The position numbers and the translations under genes were made by a program. Below the pieces are notes generated by a model that was given only the letters and a program-made list of their open reading frames with translations, had not been told where the DNA came from and did not search any database. Positions 28,275 to 39,634 of a stretch of 64,000 nt of DNA are shown one piece after another; positions within the stretch are counted from its first letter, which is position 1, and the number at the start of each line of letters is the position of its first letter. Source of the DNA: Tunicatimonas pelagia (GTDB lineage Bacteria; Bacteroidota; Bacteroidia; Cytophagales; Cyclobacteriaceae); assembly GCF_030506325.1 (NCBI RefSeq), contig NZ_CP120683.1, forward strand, positions 6,762,501 to 6,826,500, in the 5' to 3' direction.

Positions 28275-30044
28275 ATGCAACTTGCTACGCTCGATTGGGT
28301 CATTGTCGCGGCCTACTTTCTATTTGTGCTTATTGTCGGTCTCATCGTTTCCCGAAAAGCAGGGGATAATGTCTCGGAATTTTTCCTATCGGGGCGAAAT
28401 ATGTCCTGGTGGCTGCTCGGAGTTTCTATGGTGGCAACCACTTTCTCCGCCGACACCCCTAATCTGGTAACTGGACTAGTGCGGGTAGACGGAGTAGCAG
28501 GAAATTGGACTTGGTGGGCTTTTCTATTGACAGGTATGCTCACCGTTTTTGTATTCGCTAAGCTCTGGCGACGTTCTATGGTGCTAACCGATGTAGAGTT
28601 TTACGAACTGCGTTATAGTGGAAAAGCGGCGGCCTTTCTGAGAGGTTTTCGGGCATTGTACTTAGGACTAGTATTTAATGTGGTGGTAATGGGTGCAGTT
28701 TCATTAGCCGCTATCAAGTTCGGTGAGATTGTTTTAGGTATGCCCGGTTGGCTTACGCTGCTTATTGCGGGCTCAATCACTCTGGCTTACAGTGCCTTCG
28801 GTGGACTAAAAGCGGTAGTGATTACGGACTTTGTGCAGTTTATTCTGGCAATGATCGGCTCAATTTGGGCTTGCATCTACTTGGTGAACCATGAGCAGGT
28901 GGGTGGTCTGAGTGCTCTGCTAGCTGATGAACGGGTGCTGGAAAAAATCCAAATTCTTCCTGATTTTTCTAATCCATCAGTGTGGGTGCCAATACTGCTG
29001 GTACCCCTAGCCGTTCAGTGGTGGGCTTCCTACTATCCGGGGGCTGAGCCAGGTGGAGGAGGGTATATCGCCCAGCGGATGTTCTCCGCTAAAGATGAGC
29101 GAAATGCCATTGGTGCTACCCTGTTCTTCAATATTGCCCACTACGCTTTGCGTCCCTGGCCTTGGATATTAATTGCTTTAGCCTCTATCGTTGTATTTCC
29201 GGAGCTGACGGATATCCAGCGGGTATTTCCTTCGCTTTCGGCAGATAAGTTAGGCGATGATGTGGCCTATCCGGCTATGCTTACCCTACTTCCGGCGGGT
29301 TTATTGGGGCTGGTGGCAGCTTCGCTGATTGCGGCCTTTATGTCTACTATTTCTACGCAACTTAACCTGGGGGCTTCTTATCTGGTAAATGACTTTTATC
29401 AGCGGTTTTTTAACCCGAATGCCTCTCAACGGCAATTAGTTTGGGCGGCTCGGCTCATTACCGTACTTTCTGCTTTCTTAGGACTAGGTTTAGGATTACT
29501 GCTAACTGATGCCAGTCAGGCGTTTAATTTATTATTGCTACTCGGAGCCGGAACTGGGTTGATTTATATTCTTCGCTGGTTCTGGTGGCGAATTAATGCC
29601 ATGACTGAAATAGTAGCCATGATTGCTTCTCTGATTATTGCTGGGTTTTTTACTTTTGCCAAACATGGCTTAGAAAGCTGGCAAACGATTGTGATTGGCT
29701 CGTTGCTTACTACCGTCATTTGGATCGTTTCAGCCTTTATGACTCGTCCTACTGATGATGAAACGCTCTTCAATTTTTATCGAAAAATAAAGCCCGGTGG
29801 AAAAGGGTGGAATGCAGTTGTTGAAAAAGCAAAAGCCCAGGGAATAGCTTTGGAAAAAGTACCAGGGCAACTGCCCCTGGAGTTGCTTTGTGTATTGGTT
29901 GGATCAATTGCAGTATACTCTGCTCTATTTGCTACTGGAAACTGGGTTTATGGTAATACTAATTTAGCAGTAATTTTCACAATAGTAGCTGGGGGTGGAA
30001 TGGGGTTTCTTTTTTGGGCCTGGAAGCATTTACAGGCGGAGTAG
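28275..30044 (+). CDS. Sodium/solute symporter (SSS family)
   Basis: 589 residues with 13-14 hydrophobic segments. Family marks are FFLSGRNMSWWLLGVSMVAT (about 36-55), SADTPNLVTG and the SAFGGLKAVVITDFVQF segment (about 174-190), typical of Na+-coupled transporters. Unlike the gene at the left edge it is a full transporter without sensor features. Substrate cannot be read from sequence. It is divergent from a Crp-type regulator. Confidence 0.9.
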   Translation: MQLATLDWVIVAAYFLFVLIVGLIVSRKAGDNVSEFFLSGRNMSWWLLGVSMVATTFSADTPNLVTGLVRVDGVAGNWTWWAFLLTGMLTVFVFAKLWRRSMVLTDVEFYELRYSGKAAAFLRGFRALYLGLVFNVVVMGAVSLAAIKFGEIVLGMPGWLTLLIAGSITLAYSAFGGLKAVVITDFVQFILAMIGSIWACIYLVNHEQVGGLSALLADERVLEKIQILPDFSNPSVWVPILLVPLAVQWWASYYPGAEPGGGGYIAQRMFSAKDERNAIGATLFFNIAHYALRPWPWILIALASIVVFPELTDIQRVFPSLSADKLGDDVAYPAMLTLLPAGLLGLVAASLIAAFMSTISTQLNLGASYLVNDFYQRFFNPNASQRQLVWAARLITVLSAFLGLGLGLLLTDASQAFNLLLLLGAGTGLIYILRWFWWRINAMTEIVAMIASLIIAGFFTFAKHGLESWQTIVIGSLLTTVIWIVSAFMTRPTDDETLFNFYRKIKPGGKGWNAVVEKAKAQGIALEKVPGQLPLELLCVLVGSIAVYSALFATGNWVYGNTNLAVIFTIVAGGGMGFLFWAWKHLQAE

Positions 30045-30452
30045 TGTAACATATCCTTTTTTATGGTGAAATTATCATTACGTAAAATACATTGTTTTTA
30101 TAAGCAAAAACACTTTATTGCAAAAATTGGGGTTCGAGGAATACAGCTAAATACCACACAATTAATGATTATTTTACAAGCAAATAATTTAAAATTAAGT
30201 GAAAAAGGCATTTAGCATACTCACTCTAGAACATCGCTAACGATCAGGTTTTGTTTAAGTATTCTTTATTCACCCTGAAACATTGTATTGATTTGAGAAG
30301 AAAATTTGTCGTTTAGAGAAAAACGGTACTTAGTTCGAAAGTAACAATTGTGGCTTCCAACAAAGATCATACACACGTAATGTGTGTAAATTTTTGGTAT
30401 ACTTTTTTTGAATAAGTTTGAAGCTAAGAAGTTACCTAAGAGCAAAAGTAGA
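30045..30452. other. AT-rich intergenic region before the giant surface gene, with probable promoter
   Basis: No gene in about 400 bp. An inverted repeat ACACAC-GTAAT-GTGTGT is at 30371-30387. TTTG at 30393-30396 and TAAGTTTG at 30413-30420 form a -33/-7 pair with a 16-bp spacer, giving a start near 30427 and a leader of about 25 nt. This supports the ATG at 30453 as start of the giant gene. The inverted repeat just upstream of the -33 is a plausible operator. Confidence 0.5.
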
Positions 30453-33400
30453 ATGAAAAAGTACCGGATAATTGCTATCGTATTGCCTGTATGCCTAGCA
30501 GTATTTGCTAGCGCTAATGGCAAAGCTTTCTACGCGGATAATACGTTTCACCACCTTCCATTGCCGAGTAATAGTAATGCAGTACTATCAGCTGATACCG
30601 ACGGCGACGGGGTAGATGATGCTACGGATGTAGACGATGATAACGACGGTATTTTAGATACGGTAGAGGGGAATGGCGACCCCGACGGTGATGGTATTGC
30701 TAACTTACGTGACTTAGATAGTGATAACGACGGTATCCCCGACAATATTGAAGCTCAACCAACGGGTAGCTACGCGGCTCCAGCTAACGATGATGCCGCT
30801 ACCTACACTTCCAACAATGGTCTCAACTCGGCTTACCCCAGCGGGCTCACACCGGTGAATACCGACGGGGATAGTAACCCCGACTATCTGGATACTGATA
30901 GCGACAACGAAGGCGGAAACGATGCTATAGAAGCTGGCTTTGTGGAAGCTGCCAACACGAATGATGCCGACCAAGACGGTCTGCTGAACGACTACGAACG
31001 GGGTTCTATTAACGATGGCTACGTTGCTAATGACGGAGTAAACAACCCCGCCCTGGCCTACGCTGATAGTGATGGCGACTTAGGTATTGGTGGAGACTTA
31101 GATTACCGAGACGATACCGACGATGCCTCGGGCATTCAGTGTGGTCCAGTTAATACGTTGTACCAGACAAAAGGAGAAGGTTATCAATCTGGTAACCCTG
31201 ATCCAGATGTTGCGGCAGTCTATCGATATAACCCCTTCCTACAGCAGTATTTGAAGATAGCTGAATTGCCCGGTGTGACTAGCCGAGCGGCAACAAACTC
31301 CGCCTATAATGCAGTAACGCAGTACGTTTATTCTAATTATAATGGGGCTTCTGGTCAGGGACAGATACTTAGGGTATACGATCCGGCAGATAACTTCTCA
31401 CTGGTAGGTGAAATTACCATTACGGGAACCACAGAAACTTTCAACAATGTACTCTTCGCTCAAGGTAATTTGGTAGGTTTTGTCAAAAATAGCAAAATCA
31501 TAAAGTTTGATGTGAGCAGTGTTACGAGTTATCCGGCTACATTAACAGCTACTGAGGTAGCAATTACGGGTACTTTTTCCACTACAGCTGATTACGCACT
31601 GATTGGCGATTATATCTATGGGATCAACAATAACGGAAGTAATGCTCGGCTAGTCAAAATTCATGTTAATACGGGGGTATCCGATCGATTTAACTTGACT
31701 ATAGACAACACCCTAGACGGAGTGGCAGCTAGTAGCGGTTACGGAGCGGTTTGGCAAGATCGTTATGGTAACTTATACGCCTTTAATAACGGTAATATCA
31801 ATAACGGCACTAATGGTGATATCTACAAAATTGAGGATGTAGTAAACGCCACCAATGGTACCAGTTTCACTAAAATATTGTTGGCTGATCCCTCTGGTCG
31901 TAACGACGGCTTCGGCTGTGAACTCAACCCTGACCCACTGGATTGGGATGGTGATGGCGTACCCGACGATGCCGATGTAGACGATGATAACGACGGGATT
32001 TTGGACGAAGTAGAGGATACTAGAGCAGATGGTACCCAGCCTGATGGTGACAACAATCCCAAAACTAACTTTATTGATACCGACGGTGACAACATTCCCG
32101 ATGCCTATGATTTAGACTCGGATGGTGATGGTATTCCTGACAACATTGAAGCCCAGACTACAGCGGCCTATAAAGCACCAACGGGTACGTCCTACACGGC
32201 TGATGGACTAGATCATGCCTATACCACCAATGCTACTGGGGGAGCGTATCCAACCAACGGAATTGTTCCGGCAGACACAGATCCAAGTGCTGCTAACGGA
32301 GGCGACGATATTCCCGATTATCGTGACTTAGACTCGGACAATGACGGCACCTCTGACCTGATTGAGGCCAACCAAGTGCTATCCGGTAAAGATTTTGATG
32401 GTGATGGATTGGATAATAATTTAGATGCGACCACCGGCTTAGACGATCCCAACGGTAAACTCAATGCTCCCACCAACTTACCCAATACCGATGGCATAGG
32501 TGAAATTGACGTGCGCGATGCCAAAGATACCGATGGCGATAGTGTTTTAGATGTTGATGATTTTGATGATGACAACGATGGTATTCTAGATAATGATGAA
32601 GCTATTGGCAGTAACCAGCCTATTGGCGATGCCGACGGCGACGGAATTCCTAACTTTGCTGATGTGAATGATGGTGGCGGAACGGGTGATGGCTCTACCA
32701 CGAGCTACACTGATGCGGATAATAATGGCGTGCCAGATGTTTATGACGTGGATGGAGATGGTATTGCCAATCATCTGGACTTAGATAGTGACAACGACGG
32801 TATTTACGACGCCGTAGAAGCCGGGCACGGGGAAATACCTACCGACGGAAGAGTAGGTAGTGCCGGGACTGTGGGTACCGATGGTATTTTTGATGATTTA
32901 CAATCGCCTAGCGGGGTGAATAGCGGAGCTGTGGATTATACCTTGGCGGACTCGGAAGCTACTCCCGACGGTACGCCCGACTTTCTGGAGCTAGATGCGG
33001 ACGGCGACGGCTGTAACGATGTGCGCGATGCGGGTTTTACTGACGGTGATACGAATGGGTTCTTAGGCGATGGAACCTACAACGCCGGACTGCTGGTAGA
33101 TGCCAATGGAGTAGTGACCTCGGGTACTGATGGCTACACGGCACCCTCTGCCGATTACACCGATCATACCGTAGATGTGGGCTGTAATGAACCCCCAACG
33201 ATTACTGTACCAGGTGCCCAGACCACCGATGAAGATAATGATTTGGTATTTAATGCTACCAACAGCAACGTAATTTCTATGACCGATGCAGATGGCGATA
33301 CCCAAACCGTTACTATTACCACCACTAATGGCACTTTTACCCTATCGCAAACCACCGGATTAACTTCGGTGAGTGGAGATGGTACGAACAGTCTGAGTTT

Positions 33401-36400
33401 CGGTGGCAGCTTGACTGACATTAACAGCGCGCTGAACGGAGCTACCTTTAATCCTACGGCTGACTACAATGGTTCGGCTACTGTAACCATTGCGACCAAT
33501 GATGGCAATACAGGCACCGATTCAGAAACAGTTAGCATTACAGTGAATGCTGATAATGATGTTCCGGTAGTGGATTTAGATGCCAATGACGACAGCGGAG
33601 CTACTGGCTCTGCCTACGAAGGTAGTTTTACCGAAGATGGTGGTGCAGTGGCTATTGCCGATGATGATGCTGCAATCAGTGATGCGGATGATACCAACTT
33701 GGAAAGCCTCACCGTAGTAATCACGAATCTTCAGGATGGTACGGATGAAAGTCTGTTGGTAGGTGATTTATCATCATTGAACATTAGTAGTAGTTATGCT
33801 AGCGGTACGGGTACACTTACATTAACCGGAAGCTCTTCAGTAGTCAATTACCAGACTGCTTTGCGTCAGATTGTGTACAATAACAGCAGCAATAACCCGG
33901 ATGGCACAGCCCGTAGTATTACGGTGATAGCCAATGATGGGGATGGTAATAGTATGATTGCTACTACAACACTTAGTGTAAACGCGGCCAATGATCCGCC
34001 CAGCAGTAGTAATAACACCGTAAGTACGAATGAAGATACTGATAAAGTTTTTGTGGTTACCGATTTCCCATTCACGGATGTAGATGCGGGAGCAAGTTTA
34101 GATCATGTTGAAATTACGGCGCTGCCCACCGTTGGTACGCTTTTCTTAGATGCTGATAACGATGGCGAAGTAGATAGTGGGGAAACGGTATCCCTCAATC
34201 AAGATATTGCCGCCACTGATCTGACTGACCTGACTTTTAAACCAGCTACCAATGCCAATGGAACCGGGTACGCTAGCTTTACTTTCCGGGTGAACGACGG
34301 AACGGCTTATGCTGCTTCATCTAATACAATGACTATTGATGTAATGGCGGTGAATGACGCCCCGACGGCTACCGATAAAACACTAACTACCGACGAAGAT
34401 ACCCCGGTAATAATTGCCACGACTGATTTGGGTTATAGTGATACCGAAGGCGACGATTTAGCTAAAATCACCATAGACGCTATTCCGACCGATGGTACCT
34501 TGTTTATTGATTCGGATGGCGATGGTGAGATAGGTGGGGGAGAAGCCCTAGCTGATAATGACGAAGTAACCAAGGCACAACTCGATGCCAATGCACTCAA
34601 ATTTTTACCCGCTACCAATGGGAATGGTACTAGCTACGCCGAATTTGATTTTACGGTCAACGATGGAACAGTTGATGCCGCAGCCTCCAATACCATCACT
34701 TTTGATGTAACGGCCATCAATGACGCCCCGACAGCTACCGATGAAACATTAAGTGGAGACGAAGATGTTGCAGTCGTAGTGACTACCGCAGACTTGGGTT
34801 ACAGTGATGTTGATAGCGATCCGCTTAGCAAGATAACGATCACCAGTACTGCTACTGTGGGAACACTATTTTTAGATGGCGACGGTGACGGAGAGGTAGA
34901 TGCTGGCGAAGCTTTGGTTGATAATGATGAGATAACCAAAGCCAAATTAGATGCTGGCGAACTAAAATTTATATCGGCGGCTAACGGTAATGGCACTGGC
35001 TACGATAATTTTAACTTTCGGGTGAACGACGGCACTATCGATGCTACCGCCACGAATACGATCACCTTCAATTTAGCTGCGGTGAATGATGCCCCAACCG
35101 CTGCTGATAATACTGTTACTACTGACGAAGATACTGATTACACCTTTACAGCAACTGATTTCAATTACAGTGATACAGAAAGTAGTGCATTAGATCATAT
35201 TGAAATAACAACTTTGCCCTCCGAAGGAACCTTATTTTTGGATGATAACACTGATGGTATTATCGATGGTGGGGAAGTAGTATTAGCCAATCAGGATATT
35301 ACTGCCGGGGATATTGCTAAATTGAAATTCCGTCCAGCTTTAAACGAAAATGGTGCTAGTTACGATGATTTTGACTTTTTGGTGAATGATGGGTCAGCTT
35401 ATTCGGCTGTAGCCAACACGCTTACGATAGATGTTGATCCCGTAAATGATCCTCCGATAAGTAACAATGCTGATCCCGAAACAATTAATGCTGCCGAAGA
35501 GCAGACGGACGTCGTGCTTAATCTCTCCGCGCCCAGCGATGTAGATAATGACGACAATACATTGGCCATCACGGTTACAACGTTGCCATCATTGGGGGAA
35601 GTTACGCTAGCTGATGGCAATGCGCTTACCCTTAATCAAACTTTAACGATTGCCCAACTTACGAACCTACAGTACGATGCTCCGGCTGACTATAATGGTA
35701 CGGACAATGCCGGAGATTTTGAATATACGGTCAGTGATGGCACCACAACGATTACCCAGACTGTTAGTTTCAATCTATCGACAGTCAATGATGCTCCAAC
35801 GGCTGTTGATAAGACGTTGACAACCAATGAAGATACCCCCGTAGCAATTGCCACTACTGATTTGGGTTACGATGATGTGGATGGCGATGCCTTAGATAAA
35901 ATCACCATAAACGCTATTCCTTCCGATGGCACTTTATTCGTTGATGGCAATGGTAATGATGTGGTAGATGGTAGCGAGGCGTTGGTAGCTACTGACGAAG
36001 TAACCAAAGCACAACTTGATGCCAATGAATTGAAGTTTTTACCTGCTAAGAACGGGAATGGTACTAGCTACGCGGATTTTGATTTTACAGTTAACGATGG
36101 TACGGTTGATGCCGCAGCTTCCAGCACTATCACCTTTGATGTAACGGCGGTGAATGATGCCCCGACAGCTACCGATAAAACACTAACTACTGATGAAGAT
36201 ACTCCAGTAGTGATTGCCACCAGTGATCTAGGCTACAATGATACTGAAGGCAACAATTTAGCTAAAATCATCATAGATGCTATTCCGACCGATGGCACCT
36301 TATTTATTGATTCGGATGGCGATGGTGAGATAGGTGGGGGAGAAGCCCTAGCTGATAATGACGAAGTAACCAAGGCACAACTCGATGCCAATGCACTCAA

Positions 36401-38675
36401 ATTTTTACCCGCTACCAATGGGAATGGTACTAGCTACGCCGAATTTGATTTTACGGTCAACGATGGAACAGTTGATGCCGCAGCCTCCAATACCATCACT
36501 TTTGATGTAACGGCGGTGAATGATGCGCCTTCGGTTAGTGATGTGAGCAAACCAGCTGCCCAAGATAAAGAGACTGCTTTCACAGCGGATGATTTTTCCG
36601 ATCAGTTCTCCGATGTAGACAATAATACCTTAAGTAAAATTCAAGTAATGAGCCTGCCGGCTAACGGGAAGTTACAGCTCAATGGCGTAGATGTCGCTCT
36701 GAATGATGAAATTGCTGTCGCTGATTTAGGTAATCTGGTTTTTGTCCCTGACAGTGGCTTTACCGGCACTACCAGCTTTGGCTGGAACGGTAGTGATGGC
36801 ACCGTTTACGCGGCTACTCCGGCACAAGTCAATATTACGGTGTCTCCCCAGCAAGTTCCGGTGGTTTCGGACGTACAGAAGGCGGGCAATGAGGATGAAA
36901 CAATTACCTTCAATGCCACCGATTTCAGTAGCCAATTTACTGATGCTGATGCCGACACCTTGGTTCGGGTACAGATCGTTAGCTTACCTACCAACGGAAC
37001 ATTGCTGCTGGATGGGGATACCGTAGCGGTTAACGATGAAATCAGTGTGACCGAGCTAAGCCAGCTAACGCTGGTGCCTGCTGCCAATTTCAATGATACT
37101 ATCTCTTTTGCGTGGAATGGCTACGATGGCTTTCAGTATGCTGCTAGCGAAGCTAGTGTATCTGTGGTGCTGACTGATGTTCCCGATGCTCCTACTGTTG
37201 GTGCAGTAAGCAAATCTGGCGCAGTGAGCCAACCCGTTTCATTCGCCACTACCGACTTCACTAGCCAGTTTGCCGATGTGGATGGCGAGGCTCTACAGAA
37301 AATTCAGATCACCACGTTACCCGAAAACGGCACCTTGCTACTGAGTGGAGTAGCGGTCAATCTGGACGATGAAATATCGGTTGATTCGTTAGATCAGCTC
37401 ACCTTTGTTCCGGATGCTACCTTTAGCGGCACGATTACGTTCGGCTGGAACGGCAGTGATGGTACTCTTTATGCGGATACACCGAATACCGTATCAATGG
37501 TCATCATCGGGGGCGGGGCTACCACTACCGACAGCGATCAAGATGGTATTCCAGACGCAGTAGAAATCGGCGACGACCCTGCGAATCCACAAGATAGCGA
37601 TGGCGACGGCACCCCTGATTTCCAGGACATCGATAGTGACAATGACGGGATTCCTGATCGTATTGAAGCGGGTAGCAATCCTGCTCAGCCTACGGATACT
37701 GATGGTGATGGTACGTCCGACTACCAAGATACCGATAGTGATGGTGACGGTGTGCCCGACAGCGTAGAAGCGGGCAGCGATCCACAACAGCCTCGGGACA
37801 GCGATGGTGACGGTACGCCCGACTTCCAAGACACTGATAGCGATAATGATACGATTCCTGATAACGTAGAAGCAGGCGCGAACCCTAGCCAGCTCACGGA
37901 TACCGACCAAGATGGTACCCCCGATATGCTTGATACGGATAGCGATGGTGACGGGATCGCTGATTCTACCGAAGCGGGAGCTGACCCTACGAATCCGGTC
38001 GATACGGACGGCGACGGACTGCCCGATTTCCAAGATGCAGATAGTGACGGCGATGGAATTAGCGATACGGCTGAGGCTGGATCTAACCCTACCCAACCCG
38101 TAGATACCGACCAGGATGGTACGCCCGATTTCCAAGAAACTGATAGTGATAACGACGGTATCGCCGATGCCACCGAAGCGGGAGGCGATCCACAAAACCC
38201 GATTGATACCGATCAAGACGGTGTTCCTGATTTTCAGGAAACGGATAGTGACGGGGATGGTATTACTGATGCCACCGAAGCGGGTGATGACCCGCAGAAC
38301 CCGCGCGACAGCGATGGTGACGGCATCCCTGATTTTCAAGAAACGGATAGTGATGGGGACGGTATTGTTGATGGTGATGATGACGGCTTAATCATTTACG
38401 AAGGTTTTTCACCCAACGCCGATGGTAATAATGAAACTTGGTGGATTGAAGGCATCGAGAACTATCCTGATAATACCGTTCAGATTTACAACCGTTGGGG
38501 CAACAAGCTTTTTGAGGTGCAAGGGTATAATAATGAAGACCGCGCCTGGGGCAGTACTTCTAGTATCGGTCTAGTATTGGGCAATAAAGAAGTACCGGAC
38601 GGGACATATTTTTATATCATTGACTTAGGAGATGGCAGTAAGCCGCGCAAGGGCTTCATTACCATTCACCGATAA
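30453..38675 (+). CDS. Giant type IX-secreted surface protein (calcium-repeat and cadherin-like domains, gliding-type CTD)
   Basis: 2,740 residues from [21 protein letters not shown], a signal peptide. Order: Asp-rich thrombospondin type-3 calcium repeats (about 35-215); a beta-propeller-like region (about 230-485, [12 protein letters not shown]... RVYDPADNF); more type-3 repeats (to about 900); about twelve cadherin/Ig-like units of about 100 residues, most opening with VNDAPTATD and TDEDT (about 910-2,350); eight 34-residue type-3 repeats (2,360-2,631); and a C-terminal gliding-associated domain (CHU_C, type B CTD) with [15 protein letters not shown] and [12 protein letters not shown]. The CTD directs T9SS export and surface attachment. 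Likely an adhesin or stalk. The PorP/SprF-like and PorE-like genes follow directly. A TTG start at 30408 is rejected because it lies in the promoter. Confidence 0.93.
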   Translation: MKKYRIIAIVLPVCLAVFASANGKAFYADNTFHHLPLPSNSNAVLSADTDGDGVDDATDVDDDNDGILDTVEGNGDPDGDGIANLRDLDSDNDGIPDNIEAQPTGSYAAPANDDAATYTSNNGLNSAYPSGLTPVNTDGDSNPDYLDTDSDNEGGNDAIEAGFVEAANTNDADQDGLLNDYERGSINDGYVANDGVNNPALAYADSDGDLGIGGDLDYRDDTDDASGIQCGPVNTLYQTKGEGYQSGNPDPDVAAVYRYNPFLQQYLKIAELPGVTSRAATNSAYNAVTQYVYSNYNGASGQGQILRVYDPADNFSLVGEITITGTTETFNNVLFAQGNLVGFVKNSKIIKFDVSSVTSYPATLTATEVAITGTFSTTADYALIGDYIYGINNNGSNARLVKIHVNTGVSDRFNLTIDNTLDGVAASSGYGAVWQDRYGNLYAFNNGNINNGTNGDIYKIEDVVNATNGTSFTKILLADPSGRNDGFGCELNPDPLDWDGDGVPDDADVDDDNDGILDEVEDTRADGTQPDGDNNPKTNFIDTDGDNIPDAYDLDSDGDGIPDNIEAQTTAAYKAPTGTSYTADGLDHAYTTNATGGAYPTNGIVPADTDPSAANGGDDIPDYRDLDSDNDGTSDLIEANQVLSGKDFDGDGLDNNLDATTGLDDPNGKLNAPTNLPNTDGIGEIDVRDAKDTDGDSVLDVDDFDDDNDGILDNDEAIGSNQPIGDADGDGIPNFADVNDGGGTGDGSTTSYTDADNNGVPDVYDVDGDGIANHLDLDSDNDGIYDAVEAGHGEIPTDGRVGSAGTVGTDGIFDDLQSPSGVNSGAVDYTLADSEATPDGTPDFLELDADGDGCNDVRDAGFTDGDTNGFLGDGTYNAGLLVDANGVVTSGTDGYTAPSADYTDHTVDVGCNEPPTITVPGAQTTDEDNDLVFNATNSNVISMTDADGDTQTVTITTTNGTFTLSQTTGLTSVSGDGTNSLSFGGSLTDINSALNGATFNPTADYNGSATVTIATNDGNTGTDSETVSITVNADNDVPVVDLDANDDSGATGSAYEGSFTEDGGAVAIADDDAAISDADDTNLESLTVVITNLQDGTDESLLVGDLSSLNISSSYASGTGTLTLTGSSSVVNYQTALRQIVYNNSSNNPDGTARSITVIANDGDGNSMIATTTLSVNAANDPPSSSNNTVSTNEDTDKVFVVTDFPFTDVDAGASLDHVEITALPTVGTLFLDADNDGEVDSGETVSLNQDIAATDLTDLTFKPATNANGTGYASFTFRVNDGTAYAASSNTMTIDVMAVNDAPTATDKTLTTDEDTPVIIATTDLGYSDTEGDDLAKITIDAIPTDGTLFIDSDGDGEIGGGEALADNDEVTKAQLDANALKFLPATNGNGTSYAEFDFTVNDGTVDAAASNTITFDVTAINDAPTATDETLSGDEDVAVVVTTADLGYSDVDSDPLSKITITSTATVGTLFLDGDGDGEVDAGEALVDNDEITKAKLDAGELKFISAANGNGTGYDNFNFRVNDGTIDATATNTITFNLAAVNDAPTAADNTVTTDEDTDYTFTATDFNYSDTESSALDHIEITTLPSEGTLFLDDNTDGIIDGGEVVLANQDITAGDIAKLKFRPALNENGASYDDFDFLVNDGSAYSAVANTLTIDVDPVNDPPISNNADPETINAAEEQTDVVLNLSAPSDVDNDDNTLAITVTTLPSLGEVTLADGNALTLNQTLTIAQLTNLQYDAPADYNGTDNAGDFEYTVSDGTTTITQTVSFNLSTVNDAPTAVDKTLTTNEDTPVAIATTDLGYDDVDGDALDKITINAIPSDGTLFVDGNGNDVVDGSEALVATDEVTKAQLDANELKFLPAKNGNGTSYADFDFTVNDGTVDAAASSTITFDVTAVNDAPTATDKTLTTDEDTPVVIATSDLGYNDTEGNNLAKIIIDAIPTDGTLFIDSDGDGEIGGGEALADNDEVTKAQLDANALKFLPATNGNGTSYAEFDFTVNDGTVDAAASNTITFDVTAVNDAPSVSDVSKPAAQDKETAFTADDFSDQFSDVDNNTLSKIQVMSLPANGKLQLNGVDVALNDEIAVADLGNLVFVPDSGFTGTTSFGWNGSDGTVYAATPAQVNITVSPQQVPVVSDVQKAGNEDETITFNATDFSSQFTDADADTLVRVQIVSLPTNGTLLLDGDTVAVNDEISVTELSQLTLVPAANFNDTISFAWNGYDGFQYAASEASVSVVLTDVPDAPTVGAVSKSGAVSQPVSFATTDFTSQFADVDGEALQKIQITTLPENGTLLLSGVAVNLDDEISVDSLDQLTFVPDATFSGTITFGWNGSDGTLYADTPNTVSMVIIGGGATTTDSDQDGIPDAVEIGDDPANPQDSDGDGTPDFQDIDSDNDGIPDRIEAGSNPAQPTDTDGDGTSDYQDTDSDGDGVPDSVEAGSDPQQPRDSDGDGTPDFQDTDSDNDTIPDNVEAGANPSQLTDTDQDGTPDMLDTDSDGDGIADSTEAGADPTNPVDTDGDGLPDFQDADSDGDGISDTAEAGSNPTQPVDTDQDGTPDFQETDSDNDGIADATEAGGDPQNPIDTDQDGVPDFQETDSDGDGITDATEAGDDPQNPRDSDGDGIPDFQETDSDGDGIVDGDDDGLIIYEGFSPNADGNNETWWIEGIENYPDNTVQIYNRWGNKLFEVQGYNNEDRAWGSTSSIGLVLGNKEVPDGTYFYIIDLGDGSKPRKGFITIHR
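34503..34714 (+). repeat. 212-bp exact duplicate within the giant gene (copy 1)
   Basis: Bases 34503-34714 are identical to 36303-36514, exactly 1,800 bp (600 codons) downstream, while neighbouring cadherin-like units differ. Identity at every third position points to recent duplication or gene conversion. Confidence 0.9.
36303..36514 (+). repeat. 212-bp exact duplicate within the giant gene (copy 2)
   Basis: Second copy of the block at 34503-34714. Just upstream the two copies diverge (Ile/Met and Asp/Asn changes), and just downstream they differ again, so the converted patch has sharp edges. Confidence 0.9.
37530..38345 (+). repeat. Eight tandem 102-bp (34-residue) calcium-binding repeats
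   Basis: Each unit reads [33 protein letters not shown], with two Asp-rich type-3 motifs per unit; a ninth partial unit leads into the CTD. Units differ at the DNA level, so the array is old, unlike the 212-bp block. It forms a rigid calcium-loaded spacer just before the anchoring domain. Confidence 0.85.
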
Positions 38676-38707
38676 TAAAACCACAAACAACTAATATTAC
38701 AAGGAAC

Positions 38708-39622
38708 ATGAAGCAGATAAGACCAGGGTTACTAGTGGCAGTTCTTTTGTTACTGTCGCTAGCGAGCTTCGCTCAGCAGCAAGCCATGTACACCCAATAT
38801 ATGTTCAACGGTCTGGCCATTAATCCAGCCTACGCTGGAAGTCAAGAGTCATTAACGCTGACTGCCTTGGGGCGCGAACAGTGGGCTGGTTTTGAAGGGG
38901 CCCCTAGCAGTCAGACGTTTTCGGCCCATGCTCCACTACGAAACAGAAAGATCGCCGTAGGGCTGCTCCTGACTCATGATGAGATCGGTATCACTAATCA
39001 GTACGGAGCCTATGCTATTTATGCTTACCGTATCCAGATGGCCAAAGGAACGCTTTCGGCTGGGCTACAGGCAGGTTTTAATAATTATCGGGCAGCCTTT
39101 AGTCAGGTAAACGTTCGGCAAAACGATGGCTCATTTGCGGCAGATGACCTGCAAGGGTTTTTACCTAACTTTGGAACCGGTTTATATTACAGCACTCAAC
39201 GATTTTATGTCGGCTTCTCGCTCCCACAGTTGTTAACCAATCCTTACCCGGGCTTTGATGGCTCCCGAGCGCAGCAGTATCGCCACTGGTTTTTATCATC
39301 GGGATACGTTATCGACTTAAATACTGACTTAAAGCTAAAGCCCAACGTACTGGTAAAAGCCGTAGAAGGCGCGCCTATTGAACTAGACCTTAATGCAAAC
39401 TTACTCATTCGGGAACTGATTTGGCTGGGAGTATCGTATCGCTCGTTCGATGCTATAAGTGGCTTGTTTGAGTTGCAGGTAACCCCGGGCTTTCGTATTG
39501 GCTACGCTTATGACTATACCCTGACTGATCTTCAGCAGTTTAATACGGGTAGCCATGAGCTATTGCTCAACTATCGCTTCCTGCGAAAGGATAAAAAAAT
39601 GCTGACCCCTCGCTATTTCTAA
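38708..39622 (+). CDS. PorP/SprF-family outer membrane protein (type IX secretion-linked)
   Basis: 304 residues with a signal peptide ending SFAQQ. The opening QAMYTQYMFNGLAINPAYAGSQ is the hallmark of PorP/SprF proteins, followed by beta-barrel strands and a terminal NYRFLRKDKK segment. In gliding Bacteroidota, SprF-like proteins are paired with individual CHU_C-tagged giants and are needed for their display. Here it lies 32 bp after the giant gene, so a dedicated pair is likely. Confidence 0.93.
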   Translation: MKQIRPGLLVAVLLLLSLASFAQQQAMYTQYMFNGLAINPAYAGSQESLTLTALGREQWAGFEGAPSSQTFSAHAPLRNRKIAVGLLLTHDEIGITNQYGAYAIYAYRIQMAKGTLSAGLQAGFNNYRAAFSQVNVRQNDGSFAADDLQGFLPNFGTGLYYSTQRFYVGFSLPQLLTNPYPGFDGSRAQQYRHWFLSSGYVIDLNTDLKLKPNVLVKAVEGAPIELDLNANLLIRELIWLGVSYRSFDAISGLFELQVTPGFRIGYAYDYTLTDLQQFNTGSHELLLNYRFLRKDKKMLTPRYF

Positions 39623-39634
39623 CCGAACGTAATT

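Noticed and set aside
30408-30452. Upstream TTG start of the giant gene
   Set aside because: It would start inside the -7 box; the ATG at 30453 begins a proper signal peptide.
37494-38339. 281-codon open frame on the minus strand
   Set aside because: It lies opposite the Asp-rich tandem repeats; the codon GAT/GAC repeats remove stops in this frame. The product is a monotonous IxxxxRxxxR pattern.
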